NCBI RefSeq assembly: GCF_003390375.1
Contig: NZ_QUOT01000001.1
Coordinates: 868,001-932,000 of the forward strand
Source of the DNA: Thalassotalea euphylliae
GTDB taxonomy: Bacteria > Pseudomonadota > Gammaproteobacteria > Enterobacterales > Alteromonadaceae
Reading direction: 5' to 3'
DNA: 64,000 nucleotides
Position 1 is the stretch's first letter. Each line of letters starts with the position of its first letter. This document shows positions 33,738 to 41,634 of the stretch, in pieces. A program made the translations under genes and the position numbers. The notes beneath the pieces were generated by a model that was not told where the DNA came from, made no database searches, and saw nothing but the letters and a program-made list of their open reading frames with translations.

Positions 33738-34376
33738 CTAATCGACAAACAACCTTAGTTGATCTGGGTCAATAAGCTGGATCTGTTTTCTCGACAAGGC
33801 AACTATTCCCTTGTCTTCAAACTGTTTTAATAAACGACTGATGATTTCACGAACGCTCCCCAATTCATCGGCAATTTTCTGATGCGAGCAACTAATAACT
33901 GGGCCTTGCTCTAATAAGTAGAGCGCTAAACGTTTGTCTAATTTTTTAAACGCGACAGCATCCACTAATTGCATTAAATGGGTAATGCGGTATGAAAAAG
34001 TATGAAATATTTGTGCGCTAAAGCTCGGCTCATTCGCCATCAACTCTAAGAAAAGCGATTTAGGTACGCTAATACCTGACACCTCTGTTTCGGCAATACT
34101 GCTAGCAGGATAGCGATCGCCACTAAGTAAACAACTGATTGTTAAGATACAAAGTTGCTCAGGGCTAACGCGATAAAGTGTAATTTCTCGGCCCGTATCA
34201 CTTTGCGAAAACACCCTTATTGTACCGCTGGTGACAATTGGCATCATTTGACACTCATTTGTTATTTCAAATAAACGAGTACCGACAGACACACTAAAAG
34301 TGTTAGCTTGCTCTTTAACAAAACTCATACTTGACGAAGAAAGACTATCGAAAATCGGACACGCTATCAGGTTCAT
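33738..34376 (-). CDS. Crp/Fnr family transcriptional regulator
   Basis: 212 residues: cyclic-nucleotide-binding-type beta-barrel (about 20-115), dimer helix (about 120-145) and a winged HTH (HQKIADELGSVREIISRLLKQFE). Recognition helix residues R176, E177 and R181 have the same spacing as R180, E181 and R185 of E. coli CRP, which read GTGA. Five cysteines (6, 42, 76, 82, 163) are present, but not the N-terminal FNR iron-sulfur cluster, so oxygen sensing by FNR chemistry is unlikely. The signal is unknown. The downstream DUF2892 gene is the likely target. Confidence 0.9.
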   Translation of the reverse strand: MNLIACPIFDSLSSSSMSFVKEQANTFSVSVGTRLFEITNECQMMPIVTSGTIRVFSQSDTGREITLYRVSPEQLCILTISCLLSGDRYPASSIAETEVSGISVPKSLFLELMANEPSFSAQIFHTFSYRITHLMQLVDAVAFKKLDKRLALYLLEQGPVISCSHQKIADELGSVREIISRLLKQFEDKGIVALSRKQIQLIDPDQLRLFVD

Positions 34377-34459
34377 TTTAATTCACTAAAGAAGTTAATT
34401 TCGCATATTCCAGCAATAACAATTAACGCAAAGAATGTTATGCAACAGTATTTTTCACA

Positions 34460-35302
34460 CTAGGTTTGTTGCGCTTCTTCCAAGGCTTTTTTCAACCAAG
34501 CTTTCGGCGATAACTGACATGTTTTATTAAAAGCGCGCGATAGTGTTGACGGGCTTTCATAACCGACAAGCTGAGCACAATGGTCAACACTTTTACCGCT
34601 TAAAAGATGCTTTTGTGCCAATGAAACACGCCAGCGAGTTAAATAATCATTCGGTGTTTCACCTAGTACTTGCTTAAACAGCGGAGAAAATTTAGAGCGT
34701 GACATCAATGCTACTTCAGCCATTTCATCTAGCCCCCACGGGTGAGCAGGTTCGTTGTGCACAGCGCTAATCACTTTAGATAAAAACGGATGTGATAAGC
34801 CCGCAAGCAAACCTTGCTCAATTTTACGCTCAATAATTAAATGCCTTAATAAGCACACTATAAAGACTTCCATCAGGCGATTTAAAATAGTCTGCTTGCC
34901 TAAATTGTCTGATAAGGCTTCGTTCACCATCCAAGCAAAGCTATCGTTTAGTGCAGTTGCTTGACGCAAGGGTAGAATAATTGCCTCTGGTAATGCTTGG
35001 GTTAGTGGACTTTGCTGGCCAATACCATATTGCACGGTTGCACAAATCACCTCTGCATTGTCAGACTCAGTTGCGCGCAACAGATGCTGTTTAGGCCGAG
35101 GGAAAAATACAATACTTGGCTCATCAAGCAACTGCTCGCTGCCGTCTGCATCAGCAAGAGTTAAGGTGCCGCTGTGCAATATATGAATATGGCCTTCAAC
35201 ATGGCTTTCGTCACCAAACGCCGATAAACCACACAGCTGGCCAGTGTAAAAAACCCCTGCTTGAATACTAAAATCTTGAATAATTTGTGATAGTTGATCC
35301 AT
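34460..35302 (-). CDS. AraC family regulator (cupin sensor)
   Basis: 280 residues. An N-terminal cupin-like sensor (about 10-170; HVEGHIHILHSGTLTL, VFFPRPKQHLLRA) precedes two HTHs: DEMAEVALMSRSKFSPLFKQVLGETPNDYLTRWRV-type first helix pair and AQLVGYESPSTLSRAFNKTCQLSPKAW at the end. It is divergent from the YHS-thioredoxin-bufferin genes, 180 bases apart, with direct repeats in the shared control region, so it is probably the activator of that operon. Several His and Cys residues in the sensor (for example QLCGLS, HVEGHIH) could bind metal; that is speculative. Confidence 0.9.
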   Translation of the reverse strand: MDQLSQIIQDFSIQAGVFYTGQLCGLSAFGDESHVEGHIHILHSGTLTLADADGSEQLLDEPSIVFFPRPKQHLLRATESDNAEVICATVQYGIGQQSPLTQALPEAIILPLRQATALNDSFAWMVNEALSDNLGKQTILNRLMEVFIVCLLRHLIIERKIEQGLLAGLSHPFLSKVISAVHNEPAHPWGLDEMAEVALMSRSKFSPLFKQVLGETPNDYLTRWRVSLAQKHLLSGKSVDHCAQLVGYESPSTLSRAFNKTCQLSPKAWLKKALEEAQQT

Positions 35303-35355
35303 TGAATTACTTTATTTAGGTTTTTCAATCACTTAATCGAAAACCATTTAGGTTT

Positions 35356-35417
35356 GGACGATTTGCACGATTTTGTGGACGATTGTAGCCCAAGCCGTTT
35401 CATTTCGGCAGTACTAT
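35356..35417 (+). promoter_or_regulatory. Direct repeats (candidate AraC operator) and -10 box
   Basis: TGGACGATT occurs at 35355-35363 and 35376-35384, exactly 21 bases apart (two helical turns), with GCACGATT between them. A TACTAT -10-like box is at 35412-35417 with no good -35. This is the usual plan of an AraC-activated promoter and precedes the YHS gene. Confidence 0.5.
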
Positions 35418-35482
35418 TTTCATCACTACGACGCAGCAGCAAATTGGCTGCAATCGAATTTAAAATGATGAGGATATACAAA

Positions 35483-35959
35483 ATGAAAAACTTTGCACTT
35501 AAATCAATTACTGCCAGCCTTTTATTAGCAGCTTCTAGCTTCAGCTTCGCCGCTGATGTTGAGATGAACGCAGATGCTAACGACTTAGCCATTAAAGGTT
35601 TTGATCCAGTGGCTTACTTCACAATGAATAAGCCGGTTGAAGGTGACATCAACTTTACTGCAACGCATAAAGGTGCCATCTACCGCTTTAGCTCAGAGTC
35701 TAACCGCGACAAGTTCAGAGCAAACCCTGATAAATACGCACCACAATACGGCGGTTACTGTGCTTTCGGTGTGACGATGGAGAAGAAATTCGACACTGAT
35801 CCAACAGCTTGGAAAATCGTTGATAACAAACTTTACCTTAACCTGAACAAAAATGTACAAAACCGTTGGGTGCAAGACACGCAAGGTAACATTGATAAGT
35901 CAGACGATATTTGGGGCGATATCAAAGATAAAACATTAGAAGAGCTTGCAGAGGACTAA
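35483..35959 (+). CDS. Exported YHS-domain protein
   Basis: 158 residues from the ATG at 35483, 8 bases after TGAGGAT; an upstream in-frame ATG was rejected because it would bury the signal peptide. The Sec signal peptide ends at about SFSFA-AD (residue 23/24). The mature protein matches the YHS family seen as exported (seleno)proteins: GFDPVAYFTMNKPVEGD, YRFSSESNRDKFRANPDKYAPQYGGYCAFGV (Cys93, the position that is selenocysteine in some relatives) and DPTAWKIVDNKLYLNLN. YHS domains occur in metal-handling proteins. First gene of the operon with thioredoxin and bufferin genes. Confidence 0.88.
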   Translation: MKNFALKSITASLLLAASSFSFAADVEMNADANDLAIKGFDPVAYFTMNKPVEGDINFTATHKGAIYRFSSESNRDKFRANPDKYAPQYGGYCAFGVTMEKKFDTDPTAWKIVDNKLYLNLNKNVQNRWVQDTQGNIDKSDDIWGDIKDKTLEELAED

Positions 35960-35961
35960 TA

Positions 35962-36273
35962 ATGGCGGCAATTGAAGTAACCGATATTGATCATTTTGCT
36001 GAGTTAATCGCTAACAATGACAAAATCGTAATTGACTTCTGGGCACCGTGGTGCGCGCCATGTCGCGCCATGATGCCAGTATTCGAAAAAGTATTTAGTG
36101 GTGATGCCATCGAGGCAACAGGTGTTAAAGCAAATGTAGATGAACTGCCAGTGTTGGCACAAAAATTCGGCATTCGCTCAATACCCGCAATAATTGTTAT
36201 CGAAAATGGCGAAGTAAAAACCCAAAGCTCGGGTCTAATGAACGAACAGGCTTTGCGCGACCTTGTCGCCTAA
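35962..36273 (+). CDS. Thioredoxin
   Basis: 103 residues without signal peptide, so cytoplasmic. Active site WAPWCAPCRAM (Cys31, Cys34; Ala-Pro replaces the common Gly-Pro) and the cis-Pro loop RSIPAIIVIENG. Starts 2 bases after the YHS gene, so tightly coupled. The position directly before the bufferin precursor suggests it keeps precursor cysteines reduced for the MNIO enzyme, or recycles that enzyme; this is inference. It is shorter and more divergent than housekeeping TrxA. Confidence 0.92.
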   Translation: MAAIEVTDIDHFAELIANNDKIVIDFWAPWCAPCRAMMPVFEKVFSGDAIEATGVKANVDELPVLAQKFGIRSIPAIIVIENGEVKTQSSGLMNEQALRDLVA

Positions 36274-36313
36274 CCGTTCAGCCTAAGCATTAACGTTTAA
36301 CAGGAGATTTTTT

Positions 36314-36616
36314 ATGAAAAATCAATTAGCACTTTCAGCGGCACTTGCAGCGGTCGTATCTATGGGTGTCATCAACAGCGCTGAAGCTGCTGATAACGAG
36401 CGTAAACGCGCTCCCAAAGAGCGTTGCTACGGCATTAGCCCTGCTGGCCAAAATGACTGCGGTAACTTAGCAGGTACCCACTCTTGTGCGGGTCAATCAA
36501 CCATTGACAACGATCCAGGCGAGTGGCGCTTAGTGAATAAAGGTAGCTGTGAGTCACTAGGTGGCATGCTACGTAAAGAAGCGAAAGCTAAATTTAAGGC
36601 GATGCAAAACAGCTAG
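36314..36616 (+). CDS. bufA: Bufferin-type RiPP precursor (DUF2282, BufA)
   Basis: 100 residues. The N-terminal Sec signal peptide (1 to about 25, cleaved near SAEA-AD) doubles as the leader. The core carries four Cys: C38 (ERCYG), C49 (NDCGN), C58 (HSCAGQ) and C79 (KGSCESLGG), the DUF2282 pattern. In studied bufferins the central cysteines are turned into 5-thiooxazoles by BufB with BufC, and the exported product binds copper (established for relatives, not for this protein). The related gig genes of Cupriavidus are gold/copper responsive. AGGAG ribosome site 9 bases upstream. Fourth-to-last in the cassette, followed by bufB, bufC, doxX. Confidence 0.92.
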   Translation: MKNQLALSAALAAVVSMGVINSAEAADNERKRAPKERCYGISPAGQNDCGNLAGTHSCAGQSTIDNDPGEWRLVNKGSCESLGGMLRKEAKAKFKAMQNS

Positions 36617-36691
36617 CCGAACTAGGTGGTTGCCTCGGGTAGCCACCAAAAAGGTTCAATTAAGACAGTTCATCATGTTGGGAAGGAAGCG

Positions 36692-37639
36692 ATGTCTTAT
36701 CAATTAACACAACGTCAAAACCATAAAAGCATCAGCAGCGAGCAATCGCAAGTACTACCTCTTATTGGTGTTGGTTTGCGTCATGTTCATTATCAAGACG
36801 CGCTGACTTCCCCCTTTAATATTGATTTCGTTGAAGTGCACGTGGAAAACTTCTTCGCTAAAGGAGGGATCACCCAAGCGATTCTCAACGATATCAAAGC
36901 GCAATACGCGGTTAGCCTACACGCAACCTCACTTGGATTAGGTTCAACCGAGCCAGTACCTGAACCACACCTAAAACGCTTTAGTGAGTTAGTGGAACAA
37001 GTTCAGCCAATACTGGTATCAGATCATGCTTGTTTTAGTTGGGGACAACTAAACGATTTAACGGTACACGCTGGTGATTTACTGCCTGTGCCATTTAATC
37101 AAGAAAGCTTGGCTGTTATGGTGGCGAATGTAAACAAAGTTCAGCAACAACTTGGCCGTCGTATTCTCGTAGAAAACTTGTCTGCTTATATCACTCCAGC
37201 AAATTCGACTATGAGTGAAAGTGAGTTCTTGATTGAGCTCTGCCGACAAACAGATTGTCGTTTATTGTTAGATTTAAACAATTTAATGGTTAACGCAATT
37301 AACACTCAAGCTGCCCATTCGAAACAAAATGGCACCCATGACAAAGCAACAAAACCCGTTGATCTTGCCTTGGCACAGTTATATGAGTTTCCAAGTCATG
37401 TGATTGGTGAAATTCATTTAGCGGGATGTAGCCCAGTTGGCGAAACAGGCATAATGATTGACGACCATAGTCAGCCAGTGTCTGGCGATGTTTGGCGATT
37501 ATACGAAACGGCATTAACGCGTTTTGGGGCAGTGCCAACCTTGATTGAGTGGGATATGGACTTACCTGACTGGCAGACGTTATGCCAACAAGCCCAGTTA
37601 GCGAGAAAAATTGCCAAGCAGGTGTTGCCATGTCATTAA
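36692..37639 (+). CDS. bufB: MNIO enzyme (DUF692), bufferin-modifying BufB
   Basis: 315 residues from the ATG at 36692, chosen over a GTG at 36626 because AAGGAAG lies just before it. Multinuclear non-haem iron oxidase with a TIM-barrel fold. Likely metal ligands occur in VEVHVENFF, SLHATSLG, VSDHACFSWG, LVENLSAYI, LLDLNNL, GEIHLAG, DDHSQPV and LIEWDMDLP. It is expected to oxidise Cys residues of BufA to thiooxazole rings using oxygen. A roughly 20-residue loop (HSKQNGTHDKATKPV) is an insertion. The last 10 bases overlap bufC. Confidence 0.93.
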   Translation: MSYQLTQRQNHKSISSEQSQVLPLIGVGLRHVHYQDALTSPFNIDFVEVHVENFFAKGGITQAILNDIKAQYAVSLHATSLGLGSTEPVPEPHLKRFSELVEQVQPILVSDHACFSWGQLNDLTVHAGDLLPVPFNQESLAVMVANVNKVQQQLGRRILVENLSAYITPANSTMSESEFLIELCRQTDCRLLLDLNNLMVNAINTQAAHSKQNGTHDKATKPVDLALAQLYEFPSHVIGEIHLAGCSPVGETGIMIDDHSQPVSGDVWRLYETALTRFGAVPTLIEWDMDLPDWQTLCQQAQLARKIAKQVLPCH

Positions 37640-38568
37640 CCAAACCATCAATTAAATCATCAAGCAACGCGTTAAAGCGCTATCAGAGTGATCTATTGGC
37701 AGCAATTATGCAGCCAAATTCTGACGGCAATGGTTTTGACAACAATGATTTCGACAACGTTGGATTAACGATTTATCAAAACAACTTTTTAGCGAGTGCC
37801 AAACGTTCACTTGCTAACAGTTTTCCCGCTGTAAAAGCCTTGCTAGAAGAAAATTTTGATGTCGCTGTTAATCATTACTTGCGAGCTCACTTAAAAACAA
37901 ACGCCGATTGGGCATTGATTGGTGAGCAATTTGCCAGCTATTTAGCCAATGAGCCAGCATTAAGCGCGTTACCTTACCTTGGCGATCTCGCCGAGTTTGA
38001 GTATGCAATGTTTATTGCAGAGCGCGCCAGTGATAAAGCACTCGCACTTGGCAGTCTGTCATTGCTTGAAAAAGTTGATAGCCAACACTTAAAGATGAAT
38101 TTTGCACCGGGTTTTGCCTTGCTAAATTCACCTTTCCCGATTGCTGAACTCCGTTCTCTGCTCACTGCAGAGCATGGTAATGAGCAAGATACCGAACAAG
38201 TAGCTGAACAGGCGATAAACCAAGCGTTCAATGCCTTGCTTGAACAGCCGATACAAACACATTATTTCGCTGTTTATCGCGTTGGCTACCAAGCGAAATC
38301 ACTATCGCTATCAGCCGTTGATTACCTAGGCTATGAAAGGTTCAGCTCGTCTGCGTCCATCAATGATGCACTCGTCGCACTTGAAGCGCCTTATTCTCAA
38401 GCAGAGCATAGCCCTGAGCAAGGCAATGAGCACAAAAGTGAGCATAGCCTTGATGAATTTGATTTATCGCACTGGCTTGCCGACGCCATTAAGCATCAAT
38501 TACTACTGGGCATTTTCGAGCTCAGCGATGTTAGCAAAGGCTCAAGTGCTGCCAGCAATACAAGTTAA
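37630..38568 (+). CDS. bufC: DUF2063 protein, BufB partner (BufC)
   Basis: 312 residues from the ATG at 37630, within the bufB end and preceded by AGGTG; an earlier in-frame ATG would overlap bufB by 58 bases. The N-terminal DUF2063 region (about 12-110; RYQSDLLAAIM, LTIYQNNFLASAKRSLANSFPAVKALL, LIGEQFASYL, YLGDLAEFEYAMF) was once called DNA-binding but serves as the MNIO partner that recognises the precursor in related systems. The C-terminal half (about 150-312) is variable and contains acidic, Glu/His-rich stretches (HSPEQGNEHKSEHS). Confidence 0.9.
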   Translation: MSLTKPSIKSSSNALKRYQSDLLAAIMQPNSDGNGFDNNDFDNVGLTIYQNNFLASAKRSLANSFPAVKALLEENFDVAVNHYLRAHLKTNADWALIGEQFASYLANEPALSALPYLGDLAEFEYAMFIAERASDKALALGSLSLLEKVDSQHLKMNFAPGFALLNSPFPIAELRSLLTAEHGNEQDTEQVAEQAINQAFNALLEQPIQTHYFAVYRVGYQAKSLSLSAVDYLGYERFSSSASINDALVALEAPYSQAEHSPEQGNEHKSEHSLDEFDLSHWLADAIKHQLLLGIFELSDVSKGSSAASNTS

Positions 38569-38659
38569 TCACCACAACAACTTTAACGCACTGTGATACA
38601 AGGCTAACTAAGTTTTGATGTCACGCTGCAAATCAACAAAATTTTACAATGAGGAAATT

Positions 38660-39103
38660 ATGAATAGCAAAATTACCCTGCTAAGGGACTACTACAACTT
38701 TTTATTCGGTTTGTTTGATTACTTGCAGGCGCCAGCCTTGGCATTTGCAAGGCTCTACATCGGCTGGATTTTCTTTAAAGCCGGCTTAAGCAAAATTGAC
38801 GACTGGGAATCAACATTATTTCTGTTTGAATATGAATATGTTGTGCCGTTTTTATCCTATGAAGTCGCCGCTTATATGGCAACGATTGGTGAGTTAGTAT
38901 TACCTGTATTACTCGCGGCTGGCTTACTTACACGCTTTGCTGCAGCAGGTCTAACAATTGTAAATATAGTTGCTGTTATTGCCTACTTAGACATCTCATT
39001 AGCAGCAATTAACATGCATATTGTTTGGGGATTAGCACTAGCAGCTGTAATGTTGCTTGGCGGTGGCAAATTCTCACTCGATAATAAGTTAAAGATAAGC
39101 TAA
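38660..39103 (+). CDS. DoxX-family membrane protein (BufD-like)
   Basis: 147 residues from the ATG at 38660 with GAGGAAA six bases before it. Four hydrophobic helices with the DoxX signature ALAFARLYIGWIFFKAGLSKIDDW, LPVLLAAGLLTRFAAAGLT and NMHIVWGLALAAVMLLGGGKFS. DoxX proteins (GigT in Cupriavidus) end most DUF2282-DUF692-DUF2063 operons; a role in redox coupling or export is proposed but unproven. It lies 91 bases after bufC and is followed by a strong terminator, closing the operon. Confidence 0.9.
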   Translation: MNSKITLLRDYYNFLFGLFDYLQAPALAFARLYIGWIFFKAGLSKIDDWESTLFLFEYEYVVPFLSYEVAAYMATIGELVLPVLLAAGLLTRFAAAGLTIVNIVAVIAYLDISLAAINMHIVWGLALAAVMLLGGGKFSLDNKLKIS

Positions 39104-39123
39104 ACACTTATTCAGTATGCAGT

Positions 39124-39162
39124 AAAAAAGGCTAACAGATTAATTTTGTTAGCCTTTTTTTG
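39124..39162 (+). terminator. Terminator of the bufferin operon
   Basis: AAAAAAGGCTAACA (39124-39137) pairs with TGTTAGCCTTTTTT (39147-39160), followed by more T. Placed 20 bases after the DoxX stop. Confidence 0.92.
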
Positions 39163-39216
39163 TTTTTTGTGCAAGGACGTTGTAAAGTTAATAGGTTAAA
39201 TAAAGCAGTTTCTCTA

Positions 39217-39248
39217 TTGGGTAATGGTTCAATTGGGTAATGGTTCAA
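39217..39248. repeat. 16-base exact tandem duplication
   Basis: TTGGGTAATGGTTCAA occurs twice in direct succession (39217-39232, 39233-39248). Non-coding gap between the bufferin operon and kdsA. Confidence 0.9.
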
Positions 39249-39369
39249 TTAGATACTGGTGTTGGCTTGCAAATAAAGAGAGTAACAACTGAAATAACAA
39301 GGCTAAGCCGATTGCTGATTCAGTTCAATAGAACAGAGCGATTTCTTCAATACGTAGCATTCTGAACAA

Positions 39370-39420
39370 ACAACTTTCACAAAAAACAACTTTCACAAAA
39401 ACAACTTTCGCAAAAACAAC
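39370..39420. repeat. 15/16-base tandem repeat, three and a half copies
   Basis: ACAACTTTCACAAAA-type units start at 39370, 39386, 39401 and (partial) 39416. No spacer structure typical of CRISPR. Non-coding. Confidence 0.85.
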
Positions 39421-39424
39421 TGAC

Positions 39425-39471
39425 AAAAAAAAGCCACTGGTTGATTAACAACAAGTGGCTTTTATTTTTTA
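39425..39471. terminator. Bidirectional terminator at the kdsA 3' end
   Basis: AAAAGCCACT (39429-39438) pairs with AGTGGCTTTT (39454-39463), with A/T tracts on both sides. It serves the minus-strand kdsA transcript. The rest of the 39163-39510 gap contains only the two tandem repeats above. Confidence 0.85.
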
Positions 39472-39510
39472 GCTTGCACCTACGGCTGCTACAAAAGTAA
39501 ATTGAGGGGT

Positions 39511-40356
39511 TTAGCTCGCAGTATCTAGCGGCTCAAAACCTTTTACTAAATCATCAATCGCTTTCATCTGTGCTAAATAAGGCTCAAGTTTATCGAGTGG
39601 CAGTGCACAAGGGCCATCACATTTCGCTTCATTTGGGTTCGGGTGCGCTTCAATAAACAAGCCTGCGATACCCAATGCCATACCGCTGCGAGCAAGCTGT
39701 GCCGCTTGTGCACGGCGACCATCCGCAGAGTCGCTACGACCACCTGGCTTTTGCAAAGCATGTGTCGCGTCAAAAATCACCGGCGCTTGTTGCGTCATTT
39801 CATCCATTGCCAGCATATCAACCACAAGGTTGTTATAACCGTAACAACTACCGCGCTCACACAACATAATTTGCTCGTTACCTGCCTCACCAAACTTTTT
39901 GATGATATGTCGCATTTCGTGAGCGGCTAAAAACTGAGGTTTTTTGACATTGATTGCAGCTCCGGTTTTTGCCATCGCAACAACAAGGTCAGTTTGACGA
40001 GCAAGAAATGCTGGCAATTGAATAACATCAACCACATCAGCCACAGGTTGTGCTTGGTAAGGTTCATGAACATCCGTAATGATTGGCACATTAAAGGTCT
40101 TTTTGATTTCTTCAAAAATTTTCATACCTTCGTCAAGGCCAGGGCCACGGTAAGAGCTCACCGAAGAGCGGTTCGCCTTGTCAAACGACGCCTTAAACAC
40201 ATAGGGAATCCCCAACTTTTGGGTGACTTCCACGTAGTGCTCACAAATTTGCATCGCTAAATCACGCGACTCAAGTACATTCATACCACCAAAGAGCACA
40301 AATGGATTGTTATTTGCCACTTCAATGCCTGACACAACAACCTTTTCAATTGTCAT
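39511..40356 (-). CDS. kdsA: 3-deoxy-8-phosphooctulonate synthase (KDO-8-phosphate synthase)
   Basis: Condenses PEP with arabinose 5-phosphate to KDO-8-phosphate for lipopolysaccharide core. 281 residues, normal length. Motifs: FVLFGGMNVLESRD, YVFKASFDKANRSS, RGPGLDEGMKI, IQLPAFLARQTDL, NVKKPQFLAAHEM, CERGSCYGYNNLVVDM and FIEAHPNPNEAKCDGP. It closes the minus-strand block hemA-prfA-prmC-sirB2-sirB1-kdsA, with a DUF819 permease gene 17 bases upstream. Confidence 0.97.
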   Translation of the reverse strand: MTIEKVVVSGIEVANNNPFVLFGGMNVLESRDLAMQICEHYVEVTQKLGIPYVFKASFDKANRSSVSSYRGPGLDEGMKIFEEIKKTFNVPIITDVHEPYQAQPVADVVDVIQLPAFLARQTDLVVAMAKTGAAINVKKPQFLAAHEMRHIIKKFGEAGNEQIMLCERGSCYGYNNLVVDMLAMDEMTQQAPVIFDATHALQKPGGRSDSADGRRAQAAQLARSGMALGIAGLFIEAHPNPNEAKCDGPCALPLDKLEPYLAQMKAIDDLVKGFEPLDTAS

Positions 40357-40372
40357 AAGTTTTCCTTAAAAA

Positions 40373-41620
40373 TTAACCTGATGCAGCTTGCATTAAGAGG
40401 CCACAAAGATACGCCATGTAAGTGCCAACACCGTAGCCTAGCACAGCCAATAGTACACCTACTGGTGCAAGCGATGGGTGAAATGCCGAAGCAACCACAG
40501 GGGCAGAGGCCGCACCGCCGACATTAGCTTGACTACCCACAGCCATGTAAAAGAGTGGTGCTTTGATCAACTTAGCCACCGTCAGCATCAATGTGGCGTG
40601 GATTAACATCCAAATCGCCCCAATAACGAAATAAATCGGCGTTTCCGCGATGGCTAGAATATTCATATGCAAGCCAATCGACGCAATCAAAATGTAGATA
40701 AAACTCTGTGCCACTTTGGAAGCACCATAAGCTTCTATTTCGCGAACGCGGGTAAACGACAAACTAATACCAATAGTCGTGGCGATAACCACTAACCAGA
40801 AGAATTTACTGTTTAAGCTAAACTCTTTTGCCCAAGGGAAGGTTTCGCCAAAGTACGGCCCAAGAAAATCTGCACAGAAGTGGGCAAAACCCGTGATGGT
40901 AAAGGCAATAGCAATCATACGAATATAATCGTTTAACTGCGGTGTTTTGCTATTTTGTGCTTGGTACTCTTCAACTTTAACTTTTAGTTCTTCAATCGCA
41001 GAAGTGTCGGCACCAGTTTTCGCATCAATTTCTTTATGCTTAGCCGCCATAAACAGCAATACCGCCAACCATAAGTTAGCGACAATGACATCAACAGTCA
41101 CCATGGCTGAGAAAATATCGCCGCCCACTTCAAACATTTCTTTCATTGATGCTTGGTTGGCACTGCCGCCAATCCAGCTACCAGCTACTGTTGTCATCCC
41201 ACGCCATACCGCGTCTGGGCCATGCCCGCCAATCGCTTCTGGGACTAGCGCGCTCATAATTAAAATGGCAATCGGGCCACCAATCACAATACCTAAAGTA
41301 CCGGTTAAGAACATGATCAAGGCTTTAGGGCCAAGGTTGATAATGGACTTGAGATCAATACTAATCGTCAACAACACCAAACAGGCAGGTAACAAGTAGC
41401 GAGAGGCAACATAGTAAACATTTGAACTATGGCCATCAGCAATACCAAAGGTGTTAAGTAGCGAGGGAATAAAGTAGCACAGCAATACTGCTGGTACATA
41501 AGTATAAAACTTACGCCAAAACGGGTGGCTGCTATGCGCGGTTTTAAACACTGTCCCTAGAATAAGGGCCAGCAAACCTAAGACCACCGCATCATTAGTG
41601 ATTAAAGGATTATGAGTCAT
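40373..41620 (-). CDS. DUF819 family membrane permease
   Basis: 415 residues with about ten to twelve hydrophobic helices, resembling YjcL/DUF819 proteins. Characteristic glycine-rich motifs: GGPIAILIMSALVP, TTVAGSWIGGSANQASMKEMF and AVGSQANVGGAASAPVVASAFHPSLAPVGVLLAVLGYGVGTY-like C-terminus. A charged loop (about 195-235, with EELKVKVEEYQAQ) separates two halves. The substrate is unknown; the fold recalls keto-acid or sodium-coupled permeases. It is inserted between sirB1 (14 bases) and kdsA (17 bases), probably one transcript. Confidence 0.9.
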   Translation of the reverse strand: MTHNPLITNDAVVLGLLALILGTVFKTAHSSHPFWRKFYTYVPAVLLCYFIPSLLNTFGIADGHSSNVYYVASRYLLPACLVLLTISIDLKSIINLGPKALIMFLTGTLGIVIGGPIAILIMSALVPEAIGGHGPDAVWRGMTTVAGSWIGGSANQASMKEMFEVGGDIFSAMVTVDVIVANLWLAVLLFMAAKHKEIDAKTGADTSAIEELKVKVEEYQAQNSKTPQLNDYIRMIAIAFTITGFAHFCADFLGPYFGETFPWAKEFSLNSKFFWLVVIATTIGISLSFTRVREIEAYGASKVAQSFIYILIASIGLHMNILAIAETPIYFVIGAIWMLIHATLMLTVAKLIKAPLFYMAVGSQANVGGAASAPVVASAFHPSLAPVGVLLAVLGYGVGTYMAYLCGLLMQAASG

Positions 41621-41634
41621 TAAGGCTCCGTGAA

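Noticed and set aside
39370..39420. Repeat array that could suggest CRISPR
   Set aside because: Units are adjacent with no variable spacers, too short, and no cas genes are present.
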